DNA of 64,000 nt, taken from positions 112,756-176,755 of the forward strand of contig NZ_JAMBOG010000007.1 of assembly GCF_023715525.1 (NCBI RefSeq). The letters are read 5' to 3'. Source of the DNA: Kocuria rosea (GTDB lineage Bacteria > Actinomycetota > Actinomycetes > Actinomycetales > Micrococcaceae). The translations under genes were made by a program, and so were the position numbers. The notes beneath the pieces are model-generated. The model had not been told where the DNA came from and ran no database searches. It saw only the letters and a list, made by a program, of their open reading frames with translations. The first letter of the stretch is position 1. Each line of letters begins with the position of its first letter. Positions 22,865 to 34,393 of the stretch are shown here, piece by piece.

Positions 22865-23794
22865 GTGACCGGGACCGTGCCCGACGCACCCGTGCGCGTG
22901 CGCATCGACCTCGCCTACGACGGCGCGCCCTTCTCCGGATGGGCTCGCCAGCCCGTCCTGCCCACGGTCCAGGGGGCCCTCGAGGACGCCCTGGCGGTGC
23001 TCGTGCGCCGCGAGGTCCGGGTGGTCGTGGCCGGGCGCACGGACACCGGGGTGCACGCGCGCGGGCAGGTCGTCCACCTCGACCTGACGGCGGGGGAGTG
23101 GACCGCCCTCGCGCGCGGCCGCGCCGAGGAGCCGGCCACGGCGCTCGGGCGGCGCCTGAGCGGCGCCCTCGCGCACGTGCTGGGCCGGGCCCGCCGCGAG
23201 CAGGGGCTGCCCGAGTGCCCGGGCGCGATCGTCGTGCGGCGCGCCGCCGCCGCACCCGCCGGCTTCGACGCCCGCTTCTCCGCCGTGGCCCGGCGCTACA
23301 GCTACCGGATCGACGACGGCGCCGCCGGCCGGGATCCGCTCACCCGCCACCTCACGTGGTGGACGAAGGACGTCCTCGACGCCGACGTCATGGCGGCGGC
23401 CGCGCAGGAGCTCGTGGGCCTGCACGACTTCCTGTCCTTCTGCCGCCCCCGGGAGGGCGCCACGACCGTGCGGGAGGTCCTGGACGTGACGGTCGAGCGC
23501 GACGCCGGCGGGCTCGTGGTGCTGGGCATCGAGGCGGACGCCTTCTGCCACCACATGGTCCGCTCGATCGTCGGCGCCGCCGCCCGGGTCGGGGCCGGCC
23601 GGGAGGAGCCCGGCTGGCTCGGCCGGCGGCTGGCGGACCGGGTGCGCGACGCCGGGGTGCTCATGGCCCCCGCCCACGCGCTGGTCCTCGAGGAGGTCCG
23701 CTATCCCGGGGACGCCGCCCTGCGGGAGCGGGCCGAGCTGACCCGGGCCCGCCGGGACCCGCTGCACCCGGGGCCGGCCGGCCCCCAGAATTGA
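22865..23794 (+). CDS. truA: tRNA pseudouridine(38-40) synthase TruA
   Basis: TruA converts uridines 38-40 of the tRNA anticodon stem to pseudouridine. The 309-residue protein has the catalytic Asp60 in AGRTDTGVHARGQ and the typical CRPREGATTVREV and FCHHMVRSIVGA segments. It is somewhat longer than E. coli TruA because of a mid-protein insertion (residues about 80-125). The GTG start at 22865 is chosen for its position after GGAGCC and its normal N-terminus. Confidence 0.95.
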   Translation: MTGTVPDAPVRVRIDLAYDGAPFSGWARQPVLPTVQGALEDALAVLVRREVRVVVAGRTDTGVHARGQVVHLDLTAGEWTALARGRAEEPATALGRRLSGALAHVLGRARREQGLPECPGAIVVRRAAAAPAGFDARFSAVARRYSYRIDDGAAGRDPLTRHLTWWTKDVLDADVMAAAAQELVGLHDFLSFCRPREGATTVREVLDVTVERDAGGLVVLGIEADAFCHHMVRSIVGAAARVGAGREEPGWLGRRLADRVRDAGVLMAPAHALVLEEVRYPGDAALRERAELTRARRDPLHPGPAGPQN

Positions 23795-23846
23795 CGGCCG
23801 CAGGTCGCGGGTGTATGCCCGAGTGGTGTTTGGGCGGTGCATCCGG

Positions 23847-23852
23847 TAACGT
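23847..23852 (+). promoter_or_regulatory. Candidate rplM promoter -10
   Basis: TAACGT lies about 200 bp before rplM in the 259-bp truA-rplM gap. The -35 is poor. The leader contains no obvious gene. L13 leaders are regulatory in some bacteria, but I cannot recognise such a structure here. Confidence 0.35.
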
Positions 23853-24053
23853 GGAGTGCTGTTGTGCGTGTCCCGCCTCGGTTCACGTGTACCCGGCTCC
23901 GCCGTCCAGTTGCAGGACGCATGGCGGTCCGGTGCACCGGGGTCTCGGGCACCGGATGCAGCTCGGTCCTCACCCGAGCCCCGGACGGCACACCGAGTAA
24001 CGGCGTGATCCCAACTAGCGCCACCGAGAGAACCCGAACGAAGGCAAACTAAC

Positions 24054-24497
24054 GTGCGTACGTACACCCCGAAGCCCGGTGACATTCAGCGCCAGTGGCA
24101 CGTCATCGATGCCACCGACGTCGTCCTGGGTCGTCTTGCCAGCCAGACCGCAACGCTGCTGCGCGGAAAGCACAAGCCGACCTTTGCTCCCCACGTGGAC
24201 GCCGGTGATTTCGTCATCATCGTCAATGCCGAGAAGGTCGCCCTGACCGGCTCCAAGCTCGAGAAGAAGCGGGCCTACCGCCACTCCGGCTACCCGGGCG
24301 GTCTGACCTCGACCTCCTACGCCGAGCTGCTCGAGAAGAACCCGGTCCGCGCCGTGGAGAAGGCCATCCGCGGGATGCTGCCGAAGAACAAGCTGGCCTC
24401 CCAGCAGATGTCCAAGCTGAAGGTCTACGCCGGCCCCGAGCACCCGCACGGTGCCCAGCAGCCGCAGGCCTTCGAGTTCACCCAGGTCGCCCAGTAA
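24054..24497 (+). CDS. rplM: Ribosomal protein L13
   Basis: L13 is an early 50S assembly protein. The 147-residue product begins [20 protein letters not shown] and contains [19 protein letters not shown] and RGMLPKNKL, all diagnostic. The start is GTG at 24054. It forms the usual pair with rpsI, 38 bp downstream. Confidence 0.98.
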   Translation: MRTYTPKPGDIQRQWHVIDATDVVLGRLASQTATLLRGKHKPTFAPHVDAGDFVIIVNAEKVALTGSKLEKKRAYRHSGYPGGLTSTSYAELLEKNPVRAVEKAIRGMLPKNKLASQQMSKLKVYAGPEHPHGAQQPQAFEFTQVAQ

Positions 24498-24535
24498 TTC
24501 CGGGCCTACGAGACAAGAACTGAATTAGGAGAATC

Positions 24536-25042
24536 GTGGCTCAGAACACTGACGAGCAGTACACCGCCGAGGGCGAGGAGCAGCTGACCAGCTACACCTC
24601 CGAGTCCGCCCCCGCGACCGAGGCCCCCGCCGCCGCCGAGCGCCCGGCCCTGACCGTCTCCGGCCAGGCCGTGGGCCGCCGCAAGGAGGCCGTCGCCCGC
24701 GTGCGCGTCGTCCCCGGCACCGGCCAGTGGATCGTCAACGGCCGGTCCCTGGACAACTACTTCCCCAACAAGCTGCACCAGCAGGAGGTCAACGAGCCCT
24801 TCCGGCTGCTGGAGCTCGAGGGCGCCTACGACGTCATCGCCCGCATCCACGGCGGTGGCCCCTCCGGCCAGGCCGGCGCCCTGCGCCTCGGCGTGGCCCG
24901 TGCCCTGAACGAGATCGACGTGGAGAACAACCGCCCGTCGCTCAAGAAGGCCGGCTTCCTCACCCGTGACGCCCGCGTCACCGAGCGCAAGAAGGCCGGT
25001 CTCAAGAAGGCCCGCAAGGCCCCGCAGTACTCCAAGCGCTGA
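24536..25042 (+). CDS. rpsI: Ribosomal protein S9
   Basis: S9 reaches the P-site tRNA with its C-terminal tail. The 168-residue protein has an acidic, Ala/Glu-rich N-terminal extension (residues 1-40) before the core [17 protein letters not shown]. It ends in the invariant [14 protein letters not shown] at 24536 follows TTAGGAG. Confidence 0.98.
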   Translation: MAQNTDEQYTAEGEEQLTSYTSESAPATEAPAAAERPALTVSGQAVGRRKEAVARVRVVPGTGQWIVNGRSLDNYFPNKLHQQEVNEPFRLLELEGAYDVIARIHGGGPSGQAGALRLGVARALNEIDVENNRPSLKKAGFLTRDARVTERKKAGLKKARKAPQYSKR

Positions 25043-25053
25043 TCGGCGGACCT

Positions 25054-25135
25054 GCCCGGGCACCGCGTCTCGGCGCCGTGCCCGGGCCGCCCCTGCAGCA
25101 GTCGGACCCCGTCCGCGCCCCGGCGCGGGCGGGGT
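25054..25135 (+). terminator. Two hairpins after rpsI
   Basis: The first stem is 10 bp (25054-25063 with 25078-25087). The second is 13 bp with one wobble (25106-25118 with 25123-25135) and is followed by TCCGTCGTT. They separate the ribosomal block from glmM. Confidence 0.7.
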
Positions 25136-25191
25136 TCCGTCGTTCCGGGGCCGCCCGGACCGCCAGGGGTGATCGCCGGCCCCAGAAGAGT

Positions 25192-25197
25192 TAGCAT
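25192..25197 (+). promoter_or_regulatory. Candidate glmM promoter -10
   Basis: TAGCAT in the local AT-richer stretch GTTAGCATTAGCAC, about 85 bp before glmM. No clear -35. The similarity to half a CIRCE arm is not accompanied by the second arm. Confidence 0.35.
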
Positions 25198-25280
25198 TAG
25201 CACACGCCTGGCCGCGGGGAGACGGCCGCCGGCGGCGCATGCCTGCGGGTCGCGCCGGACAGAACATAGGATGGGGAACG

Positions 25281-26636
25281 ATGTCTAGATTATTCGGAAC
25301 GGACGGCGTGCGCGGGCTCGCGAACGACCTCCTCACAGCCAACATGACCCTGGAGCTGGCCCAGGCGGCCGCCGTCGTCCTCGGCCACGGCCGGGCGCCC
25401 GGGGGCCGCCGGCCCACCGCGGTCGTCGCGCAGGACGGCCGCGCCAGCGGGGAGTTCCTCAGCGCCGCGGTCACGGCAGGGCTGGCGGGCTCCGGAGTCG
25501 ACGTCCGCGACGCCGGCGTGCTGCCGACCCCGGCCCTGGCCTACCTCGTGGCCGATCTCGACGCCGACTTCGGCGTGATGATCTCCGCCTCCCACAACCC
25601 GGCCCCGGACAACGGGATCAAGTTCCTGGCCCGCGGCGGCAAGAAGCTGCCGGACCGGGTCGAGGACGAGATCCAGGCCGTCTACGAGGCGCGCCGCTTC
25701 CAGCACCCCACGGGCGCCGGCGTCGGACGCGTCAGCCGCTTCAGCGACGCCGAGGACCGCTACGTCCTGCACCTGGTCGGGGCGATCCCGCACCGCCTCG
25801 AGGGCCTGACGGTCGTCCTGGACTGCGCCAACGGCGCCGCGAGCGCCGTGTCGCCGGACGCCTTCCGCGCGGCGGGCGCCACCGTGCACGTCATCGGCGC
25901 GGAGCCCGACGGGCTGAACATCAACGACGGCTGCGGCTCGACCCACCTGGACCCCCTGCGCCGCGCCGTCGGGGACCTCGGGGCGGACCTCGGGATCGCC
26001 CACGACGGCGACGCCGACCGCTGCCTCGCGGTGGACCACACCGGCCGGGAGGTCGACGGCGACCAGATCATGGCGATCCTCGCCCTCGCCCTGCAGGAGT
26101 CGGGCCGGCTGGTGGACGGCACCCTGGTGGCCACCGTCATGAGCAACCTGGGGCTGAAGATCGCGCTGCGGGAGGCCGGGATCGAGCTGCGGGAGACCGC
26201 CGTGGGAGACCGCTACGTCCTCGAGACCATGACCGAGCACGGCTACAACCTGGGCGGGGAGCAGTCCGGGCACGTCATCATGTCCGACTACGCCACGACC
26301 GGTGACGGCCTGCTCACCGGGCTCATGCTCGCGTCCCGCGTCGCGCAGACCGGGACGCCGCTGGCCGAGCTCGCCACCGTGATGACCCGCCTGCCGCAGG
26401 TCCTGCTCAACGTCCGGGGCGTGGACCGCGCGGCCGTGGCGTCCAACGGGGCCGTGCTCGCCGCCGTGAGCGCGGTCGAGCAGCGCCTCGGCGAGACCGG
26501 CCGGGTGCTGCTGCGCCCCTCCGGCACCGAGCCCGTGGTCCGCGTGATGGTCGAGGCCGCCACGCAGGAGACCGCCCAGGAGGAGGCCGAGTACCTGGCC
26601 TCCGTCGTGGAGCAGGAGCTCTCCCTCACCGTGTGA
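25281..26636 (+). CDS. glmM: Phosphoglucosamine mutase
   Basis: GlmM converts glucosamine-6-phosphate to glucosamine-1-phosphate on the way to UDP-GlcNAc. The ATG at 25281 ([12 protein letters not shown]) gives 451 residues, the family length. The phosphorylated serine is Ser104 in [12 protein letters not shown]; the metal loop is DGDADRC, the sugar loop GEQSGH and the phosphate site RPSGTEP. It works with glmS, 5.4 kb downstream. Confidence 0.98.
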   Translation: MSRLFGTDGVRGLANDLLTANMTLELAQAAAVVLGHGRAPGGRRPTAVVAQDGRASGEFLSAAVTAGLAGSGVDVRDAGVLPTPALAYLVADLDADFGVMISASHNPAPDNGIKFLARGGKKLPDRVEDEIQAVYEARRFQHPTGAGVGRVSRFSDAEDRYVLHLVGAIPHRLEGLTVVLDCANGAASAVSPDAFRAAGATVHVIGAEPDGLNINDGCGSTHLDPLRRAVGDLGADLGIAHDGDADRCLAVDHTGREVDGDQIMAILALALQESGRLVDGTLVATVMSNLGLKIALREAGIELRETAVGDRYVLETMTEHGYNLGGEQSGHVIMSDYATTGDGLLTGLMLASRVAQTGTPLAELATVMTRLPQVLLNVRGVDRAAVASNGAVLAAVSAVEQRLGETGRVLLRPSGTEPVVRVMVEAATQETAQEEAEYLASVVEQELSLTV

Positions 26637-26662
26637 CGCCGAAGGCCCGACCAGGGTCCGGC

Positions 26663-26705
26663 GACGACGCAGGCCCGCACCGCCACGGTGCGGGCCTGCG
26701 TCGTC
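26663..26705. terminator. Bidirectional terminator, perfect 20-bp stem
   Basis: Arms 26663-26682 and 26686-26705 are exact 20-nt reverse complements with a 3-nt CCA loop. It lies between the convergent glmM and vanY-like genes, so it can end both transcripts. It is the longest perfect stem found in the window. Confidence 0.85.
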
Positions 26706-26737
26706 CCCAGTCCCGTCCTCGCGCCGGCGGCGCCGGG

Positions 26738-27544
26738 TCAGCGGACGGGCGCGTAGTCCGGGGCCGGGGGCAGGCCCGAGAACTCCTCGAGGGTGGCGGC
26801 GCCCGAGCGCACCAGCTCCCGGGCCCGTTGCGCGCCGAGGTAGCGCAGGTGCCAGGGCTCGTACCAGTACCCGGTGACCGCCTGCGCCCCCCGGGGGTAG
26901 CGGACCACGAAGCCGTGCTCGGCGGCGTGGTCGGCGACCCACGCCGCCGCCGCGGTGTCCGCGAAGCACACCTGCAGGTCGCAGCCCGAGCCCTCGCCGA
27001 CGTCCACCGCCAGGCCGGTCTGGTGCTCCGAGTGGCCGGGCCGGGCGGAGGCGGTGTCCGCCGCCGCCTGCCCCTGCTGGGCGACCCACCCGGCGTAGGT
27101 GGCCGCCTGCTCGTCGTAGGAGCGGTAGCCGGAGACGAGCACGATCCGCACGCCGTCCGCCCGCGCCGCAGCGAGCAGCTCCCGGGCGGCCCGCGCGGCC
27201 TCCGGGCGCAGCCGCCGGCCCTCGACCTGCTCGAGGTCCCGCGGGGCCCAGTCGCGCGGCTCCAGGGGGCGGCGCTTGTTGACGACCACCGCGAGGGAGG
27301 CGGGGTCGCCGAGGTCCGCCGTGGCGCTCGGGGGCGGCGAGGGGACCGGTGCGGGGGTCGGCGGGGCCGTGGACCGGCCCGGTGACGGGGACCCCGCCGG
27401 GGCCGGGGCGGAGGTCGCAGCGGCCGGCGAGGTCGCCGGGGAGGACCCCGGGGGAGCGGGGGACGAGCCGATGCCGGGACGGGGACCGCACCCGGTGAGC
27501 AGTGCGAGGGCGAGCAGGACCGCCCCGGCCCGGTGCGCGAGCAT
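26738..27544 (-). CDS. VanY-type D,D-carboxypeptidase lipoprotein
   Basis: Predicted to cleave the terminal D-Ala of peptidoglycan stem peptides outside the membrane. The 268-residue protein has a lipoprotein signal with lipobox LLTGC (Cys19), a Pro/Ser/Ala-rich linker (about 22-75) and a VanY/peptidase M15 domain. Visible zinc-site motifs are SGYRSYDEQ, SEHQTGLAVD (His and Asp ligands) and EPWH (catalytic Glu, His ligand). Its ATG overlaps the coaA stop by one base (TGATG), so it is coupled to coaA. Vancomycin resistance is not implied. Confidence 0.9.
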   Translation of the reverse strand: MLAHRAGAVLLALALLTGCGPRPGIGSSPAPPGSSPATSPAAATSAPAPAGSPSPGRSTAPPTPAPVPSPPPSATADLGDPASLAVVVNKRRPLEPRDWAPRDLEQVEGRRLRPEAARAARELLAAARADGVRIVLVSGYRSYDEQAATYAGWVAQQGQAAADTASARPGHSEHQTGLAVDVGEGSGCDLQVCFADTAAAAWVADHAAEHGFVVRYPRGAQAVTGYWYEPWHLRYLGAQRARELVRSGAATLEEFSGLPPAPDYAPVR

Positions 27545-28500
27545 CAGTTCTTGCGCAGCAGCACGCGGCGGATCGAGTGGTCCGAGTCCTTGGAGAGGAT
27601 CAGGCGGGCCCGCCCGCGCGTGGGTAGGACGTTCTCCACGAGGTTGGGCTCGTTGATCCGGCGCCAGATGCCCAGTGCCGTGGCCTCGGCCTCGGTGTCG
27701 GAGAGGTCGGCGTAGCGGTGGAAGTAGGAGCCCGGGTCGGAGAACGCCGAGTAGCGCAGCGCCTGGAAGCGCTCCACGTACCAGCGCTCGATGTCGGCGG
27801 TGCGCGCGTCCACGTAGATCGAGAAGTCGAAGAAGTCGCTCAGCGCGAGGGCCGCCCGGTCCCCGGGACCCACCTTGGCCGGCGCGAGCACGTTGAGCCC
27901 TTCCACGATGACGACGTCGGGGCGGCTGACGACGATCTCCTCGCCGGGGACGATGTCGTAGGTGTGGTGGGAGTAGCGGGGGGCGCGGACCTCCGGCACC
28001 CCCGACTTGATCTTCGCGACGAAGCGCAGCAGCGCCCGGCGGTCGTAGGACTCGGGGAAGCCCTTGCGGTCCATCAGCCCCCGGCGCCGCAGCTCGGCGT
28101 TGGGGTAGAGGAACCCGTCGGTGGTCACGAGCTGGACGTCCGGGGTCGACGGCCAGCGGGAGAGCAGCTCGCGCAGCAGGCGGGCCGTGGTGGACTTGCC
28201 CGCGGCCACCGACCCGGCGATGCCGATGACGAACGGTGTCCGGGCGTGCTCCTCGCCCAGGAAGGCGTTGGTGGACGCGTTGAGCCCGTTCGCCGAGGAG
28301 TCGTAGAGGGTGAGGAGCCGGGACAGCGGCAGGTACACCTCGCGGACCTCCGCGACGTCGAGCCGGTCGCCGAGGCCGCGCAGGTTCTCGATCTCCCGAG
28401 AGGTGAGGGGCACGTCGATCTCGTGGGAGAGCCTCGACCAGGTCTGCCGGTCGAGCTCCACGAACGGCGAGGTGCGCTCGCTCAGCGTTGAGGCGGTCAT
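27544..28500 (-). CDS. coaA: Type I pantothenate kinase
   Basis: CoaA phosphorylates pantothenate, the first and controlled step of CoA synthesis. The 318-residue protein has the P-loop [12 protein letters not shown] near residue 92 and typical [10 protein letters not shown] and VIVEGLNVL segments. A -10 box ends 7 nt before the ATG and no Shine-Dalgarno is possible, so the mRNA is probably leaderless. It is divergent from mtlA and coupled to the downstream carboxypeptidase gene. Confidence 0.97.
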   Translation of the reverse strand: MTASTLSERTSPFVELDRQTWSRLSHEIDVPLTSREIENLRGLGDRLDVAEVREVYLPLSRLLTLYDSSANGLNASTNAFLGEEHARTPFVIGIAGSVAAGKSTTARLLRELLSRWPSTPDVQLVTTDGFLYPNAELRRRGLMDRKGFPESYDRRALLRFVAKIKSGVPEVRAPRYSHHTYDIVPGEEIVVSRPDVVIVEGLNVLAPAKVGPGDRAALALSDFFDFSIYVDARTADIERWYVERFQALRYSAFSDPGSYFHRYADLSDTEAEATALGIWRRINEPNLVENVLPTRGRARLILSKDSDHSIRRVLLRKN

Positions 28501-28507
28501 CGGACCC

Positions 28508-28513
28508 AGTCTA
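28508..28513 (-). promoter_or_regulatory. Leaderless promoter of coaA
   Basis: On the minus strand TAGACT is followed by GGGTCCG and then the ATG. The hexamer upstream at 17-bp spacing is CGGACT, sharing only the GAC core with TTGACA. Transcription should begin at or next to the start codon. Confidence 0.6.
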
Positions 28514-28535
28514 GACGCCTCGAAGCCGGGAGTCC

Positions 28536-28564
28536 GCGACAGAAGCTACGCCCCGGTGTAGATT
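28536..28564 (+). promoter_or_regulatory. Candidate mtlAD promoter
   Basis: GCGACA and TAGATT are spaced by exactly 17 bp, giving a leader of about 90 nt before mtlA. The coaA promoter lies in the opposite direction about 25 bp away. I saw no clear operator and no adjacent mannitol regulator gene. Confidence 0.55.
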
Positions 28565-28663
28565 TGTGCGCACCCCGGCAGGGTAAGTCATGCGGCTCAC
28601 ACGACGGAGCGCTCGTCCGCGCCGCCGGTGGCCGCCACCTCGTTCGAGAGTCAGGACGGCACC

Positions 28664-30748
28664 ATGGCCACCACCGCCACGACAGAGACCGCGGCCCCAT
28701 CCCGGCAGGCCGCCACCCGGGCGCACGTTCAGCGCTTCGGGACGTTCCTCTCCGGGATGATCATGCCCAACATCGGGGCGTTCATCGCCTGGGGGCTGAT
28801 CACGGCCTTCTTCATCGAGGCCGGCTTCACCCCCTACGGCCCGCTGGGCGGGTGGGGCACGGACGCCGAGGGCAATCCGCACACCGGTCTGGTGGGCCCG
28901 ATGATCACCTACCTGCTGCCGCTGCTGATCGCCTACACCGGCGGGCGGATGGTCTACGACGTGCGCGGCGGGGTGGTCGGGGCGATCGCGACCATGGGCG
29001 TGATCGTGGGCACCGACATCCCGATGTTCATCGGGGCGATGATCATGGGCCCGCTCACGGCGTGGTTGATGAAGAAGATCGACAGCATCTGGGACGGGAA
29101 GATCAAGCCCGGCTTCGAGATGCTGGTCAACAACTTCTCCGCCGGCATCTTCGCCGCGCTGATGGCCATCGTGGGGTTCTTCGTCGTGGGCCCGGCGGTG
29201 CTGGCCTTCTCCAACGCCGCCGCCGGGGTGGTGGACTTCCTGGTCTCCCGGGGGCTGCTGCCGCTGACCTCGATCCTGATCGAACCGGCCAAGGTCCTGT
29301 TCCTCAACAACGCGATCAACCACGGCATCCTCACCCCGCTGGGCACCGCCCAGGCGCTGGAGCAGGGCAAGTCCATCCTGTTCCTGCTCGAGGCCAACCC
29401 CGGCCCCGGCCTGGGCATCCTGCTCGCCTACACGGTCTTCGGCCGGGGTGCGGCCCGCGCCTCGGCCCCGGGGGCGGCGCTGATCCACTTCGTGGGCGGC
29501 ATCCACGAGATCTACTTCCCCTACGTGCTGATGAAGCCGGCGCTGATCCTGGCGGCCATCGCCGGCGGGGCGTCCGGGATCTTCACCCTGACGCTGTTCA
29601 ACGCCGGGCTGCGCGCCCCGGCCGCGCCGGGCTCGATCCTGGCGGTCTTCGCCCAGACCCCTCCGGGCAGCTACCTGGGGGTGGCCCTGGCGGTGCTGGT
29701 GGCCACGGTGGTGTCCTTCCTGGTGGCCGCGGTCATCCTCAAGGCCTCCAAGGACAAGGGCGAGGGCGACCTCGCGGCGGCCACCGCGAGCATGGAGTCG
29801 ATGAAGGGCAAGAAGAGCTCCGTGACCTCCGCCCTGGTCGGCACCAGCGGCGGCGCCGACGCCGGGGAGGCCGGCGCCGACGGGCTGGCCGCCGGCGGGC
29901 CGGTGCAGAAGATCGTCTTCGCCTGCGACGCCGGCATGGGCTCCTCCGCCATGGGGGCCTCGGTGCTGCGCAACAAGGTCAAGGCGGCCGGGTTCGGCGA
30001 CGTGAAGGTCACCAACGCGGCCATCATGAACCTCACCGACGACTTCGACATCGTCGTCACCCACCAGGACCTCGCCCCGCGCGCCCGTCCCCGGGTGCCC
30101 AGCGCCTCCCTCGTGACGGTCGACAACTTCATGGGCAGCCCCCGCTACGACGAGATCGTCGAGGCCGTCCGCCGGCGCAACGGGGCCACCGTGCCGGCGG
30201 CGGCGGGGACCGCGGCGACGGCGGCGGACGCAGGGGCCGCGACGGGCGGGCCCGCGGCCGGCGGCGACGGGGCCCACCGCCCGGCGGAGGCCGACGGCTC
30301 GTCGGGACCCGCCGAGGCCGCGGTCCTCACGCGCGAGCGGATCCTGATGGACGGCGGCGCGCAGAACGCGCAGCAGGCCATCGACGAGGCGGGCGGCCTG
30401 CTCGTGGCCGCCGGGGCCGTGACGGACGACTACGTGCGCTCGATGCACGAGCGGGAGCAGTCGGTGTCCACGTTCATGGGCAACGGGCTGGCCATCCCGC
30501 ACGGCACCAACGCCGCGAAGGACGCCATCCGGCGCTCGGCCCTGTGCGTGGTCCGCTACCCGGAGGGCCTGGACTGGAACGGCAAGCCGGTCACCTGGGT
30601 CGTGGGCATCGCCGGCAAGGACAACGAGCACCTGGGTATCCTGTCCCGGATCGCCAAGATCTTCGGCAACAAGGAGCAGGTCCGCCGCCTCAACGAGGCG
30701 CGGACGGCCGACGAGGTCCTGGACCTGCTGGGGAAGGTGAACGACTGA
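28664..30748 (+). CDS. mtlA: Mannitol PTS permease EIICBA
   Basis: This transporter imports mannitol and phosphorylates it to mannitol-1-phosphate. The 694 residues are three domains in one chain: membrane EIIC (about 20-370, GTFLSGMIMPNIGAFIAWG, GGIHEIYFPYV), EIIB (from about 415, phospho-Cys421 in CDAGMGSSAMG) and EIIA (from about 552, phospho-His613 in AIPHGTN). An Ala/Gly-rich linker joins B and A. I chose the ATG at 28664 with AGGACGG over the GTG at 28628. The stop overlaps mtlD (TGATG). Confidence 0.95.
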   Translation: MATTATTETAAPSRQAATRAHVQRFGTFLSGMIMPNIGAFIAWGLITAFFIEAGFTPYGPLGGWGTDAEGNPHTGLVGPMITYLLPLLIAYTGGRMVYDVRGGVVGAIATMGVIVGTDIPMFIGAMIMGPLTAWLMKKIDSIWDGKIKPGFEMLVNNFSAGIFAALMAIVGFFVVGPAVLAFSNAAAGVVDFLVSRGLLPLTSILIEPAKVLFLNNAINHGILTPLGTAQALEQGKSILFLLEANPGPGLGILLAYTVFGRGAARASAPGAALIHFVGGIHEIYFPYVLMKPALILAAIAGGASGIFTLTLFNAGLRAPAAPGSILAVFAQTPPGSYLGVALAVLVATVVSFLVAAVILKASKDKGEGDLAAATASMESMKGKKSSVTSALVGTSGGADAGEAGADGLAAGGPVQKIVFACDAGMGSSAMGASVLRNKVKAAGFGDVKVTNAAIMNLTDDFDIVVTHQDLAPRARPRVPSASLVTVDNFMGSPRYDEIVEAVRRRNGATVPAAAGTAATAADAGAATGGPAAGGDGAHRPAEADGSSGPAEAAVLTRERILMDGGAQNAQQAIDEAGGLLVAAGAVTDDYVRSMHEREQSVSTFMGNGLAIPHGTNAAKDAIRRSALCVVRYPEGLDWNGKPVTWVVGIAGKDNEHLGILSRIAKIFGNKEQVRRLNEARTADEVLDLLGKVND

Positions 30749-31893
30749 TGAAGTGCGTGCATTTCGGGGCCGGGAACATCGGCCGGGGGTTCGTGGGGCT
30801 GCTGATGCACCGCTCCGGCTACGAGGTGGTCTTCGCCGACGTGGCCGTCCCCCTGATCGAGGCGCTGCAGACCACCCCCAGCTACACGGTGCACGAGGTC
30901 GGCGCCGGCTCCCGGGACACCACCGTGGACGGGTACCGGGCGGTCAACTCCGCCGCGGAGCCCGAGGCGGTCGTCGCGGAGATCGCCACGGCGGACGTGG
31001 TGACCACCGCCGTGGGCCCGAACGTCCTGAAGTTCCTCGCCCCCCTGGTCGCCCGCGGCCTCGCGGCCCGCGCGGCGGACGCGGCGCCCGTGGCGGTCAT
31101 GGCGTGCGAGAACGCCATCTCGGCCACGGACCTGCTCGCCGAGGCGGTGCGGGAGCACTACGAGGGCGAGGACCTCGACCGGCGGGCGGTCTTCGCCAAC
31201 ACCGCGGTCGACCGGATCGTGCCGCAGCAGGAGGGCGCCGGTCTCGACGTCGTCGTGGAGCAGTTCCACGAGTGGGTCATCGACCGGAGCCCCTTCGGCG
31301 GGCAGGAGCCGCCCATCGAGGGCGCCACCTACGTGGACGACCTGATCCCGTACATCGAGCGGAAGCTGTTCACCGTCAACACGGGCCATGCGGCGGCCGC
31401 CTACTTCGGCCACCAGGCGGGCAAGCACCGCATCGCCGAGGCCGTCGCCGACCCGTCGATCCGCAGCCGGGTCGCGGCGGCGCTCGGGGAGACCCAGGCG
31501 CTGCTGGTGGCCAAGCACGGCTTCGACCCGCAGGAGCACGCCGGCTACGTCCAGAAGATCCTCGGACGCTTCGCCAACGAGCACCTGCCCGACACCGTCG
31601 AGCGCGTCGGGCGCGCCCCGCTGCGCAAGCTCGGCCGCCACGAGCGCTTCGTCGGGCCCGCGGCGGCGCTCGCCGAGCGGGGCATGGGCACCGAGGGGCT
31701 GCGCGCGGCCATGGCGGCGGCCCTGCGCTTCGACGCGGAGGGCGACCCCGACGTCGCCCGGCTGGGGGAGATCTTGGACACCCTCCCGCCGGCCGAGGCC
31801 GTGCAGGAGATCACCGGCCTGGCCCCCGAGCACCCCCTCTTCCCGCCGGTCGAGGAGCTGGTGGCCGCGGCCGCCCAGGAGCGCCGCGGCTGA
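30748..31893 (+). CDS. mtlD: Mannitol-1-phosphate 5-dehydrogenase
   Basis: MtlD oxidises mannitol-1-phosphate to fructose-6-phosphate with NAD. The 381-residue protein starts MKCVHFGAGNIGRGFVG, which is the NAD-binding motif, and carries the catalytic-region sequences FANTAVDRIVP and KLFTVNTGHAAAAYFG. Its ATG overlaps the mtlA stop. Fructose-6-phosphate made here is the substrate of the next gene product, GlmS. Confidence 0.97.
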   Translation: MKCVHFGAGNIGRGFVGLLMHRSGYEVVFADVAVPLIEALQTTPSYTVHEVGAGSRDTTVDGYRAVNSAAEPEAVVAEIATADVVTTAVGPNVLKFLAPLVARGLAARAADAAPVAVMACENAISATDLLAEAVREHYEGEDLDRRAVFANTAVDRIVPQQEGAGLDVVVEQFHEWVIDRSPFGGQEPPIEGATYVDDLIPYIERKLFTVNTGHAAAAYFGHQAGKHRIAEAVADPSIRSRVAAALGETQALLVAKHGFDPQEHAGYVQKILGRFANEHLPDTVERVGRAPLRKLGRHERFVGPAAALAERGMGTEGLRAAMAAALRFDAEGDPDVARLGEILDTLPPAEAVQEITGLAPEHPLFPPVEELVAAAAQERRG

Positions 31894-31925
31894 GCCCCGG
31901 ACCTGCCCGCAGACGGGTCCGGGGC
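31894..31925 (+). terminator. Terminator of the mtl operon
   Basis: A perfect 10-bp stem GCCCCGGACC/GGTCCGGGGC (31894-31903 with 31916-31925) begins directly after the mtlD stop. There is no T-run. Confidence 0.6.
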
Positions 31926-32053
31926 CCGCCGCGGCAGGCCCCGGACCGGTCGTCCCGGGCCGCTCCACGGGACGTGCGGGGCGGGACGGATGCCCCCGGA
32001 AGAGCCGACAGCGCGGCCCGCGCGGCGCGCCCGGGGGCCTCTGGGCCATGCGG

Positions 32054-32059
32054 TAACCT
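32054..32059 (+). promoter_or_regulatory. Leaderless promoter of glmS
   Basis: TAACCT is followed by 7 nt and then the glmS ATG. There is no Shine-Dalgarno. So no room exists for a glmS ribozyme or leader. Confidence 0.6.
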
Positions 32060-32066
32060 GAGGCGC

Positions 32067-33959
<1,893 letters not shown>

Positions 33960-34015
33960 GCCCGGGCGCACCCCGCCCGGACCGCCCCCGGCCCGGCGTC
34001 CCCGCCGGCGGTCGT

Positions 34016-34021
34016 TAGGCT
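34016..34021 (+). promoter_or_regulatory. Leaderless promoter of acpS
   Basis: TAGGCT ends 6 nt before the acpS ATG. The upstream region holds a 7-bp hairpin (33962-33980) that may end glmS. No Shine-Dalgarno sequence lies in the 6-nt gap. Confidence 0.55.
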
Positions 34022-34027
34022 GGGGGC

Positions 34028-34393
34028 ATGATCATCGGCACCGGCATCGACGTCGTGGACATCACCCGCTTCGAGGCGCAGATCGCGCGGACCCCCGGCC
34101 TCGTGGACCGGCTGTTCACCCCCGCCGAGCGCGGCCTGCACGTGCGGTCGCTGGCCGCACGCTTCGCGGCGAAGGAGGCCGCGGCCAAGGCCCTCAAGGC
34201 CCCGCCCGGGATGATCTGGCAGCACTGCTGGATCGAGAAGGACCCGGCGGGCGCCCCGGTGCTGCGCACCGAGGGGACGGTCGCCGAGGAGGCCCGCCGG
34301 CAGGGGATCGACCGCTGGCACCTGACCATGACCCACGACGGCGGGATCGCCATGGCCATGGTCATCGCCGAGCGCGACGAGGAGCGGGCATGA
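34028..34393 (+). CDS. acpS: Holo-[acyl-carrier-protein] synthase
   Basis: AcpS transfers phosphopantetheine from CoA to acyl carrier protein. The 121 residues include [12 protein letters not shown] (Mg-binding Asp) and [12 protein letters not shown] (catalytic Glu), and the length is normal. It overlaps the next gene by 4 nt (ATGA). CoA comes from the pathway that starts with coaA in this window. Confidence 0.95.
   Translation: MIIGTGIDVVDITRFEAQIARTPGLVDRLFTPAERGLHVRSLAARFAAKEAAAKALKAPPGMIWQHCWIEKDPAGAPVLRTEGTVAEEARRQGIDRWHLTMTHDGGIAMAMVIAERDEERA

Noticed and set aside
25191..25204. TTAGCATTAGCAC before glmM as a second CIRCE element
   Set aside because: Only one imperfect arm is present; no matching GAGTGCTAA arm lies within 9-12 bp.
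26738..27544. Vancomycin-resistance gene
   Set aside because: The VanY-type domain alone is a common housekeeping D,D-carboxypeptidase; no vanHAX-like or vanRS-like genes are near.
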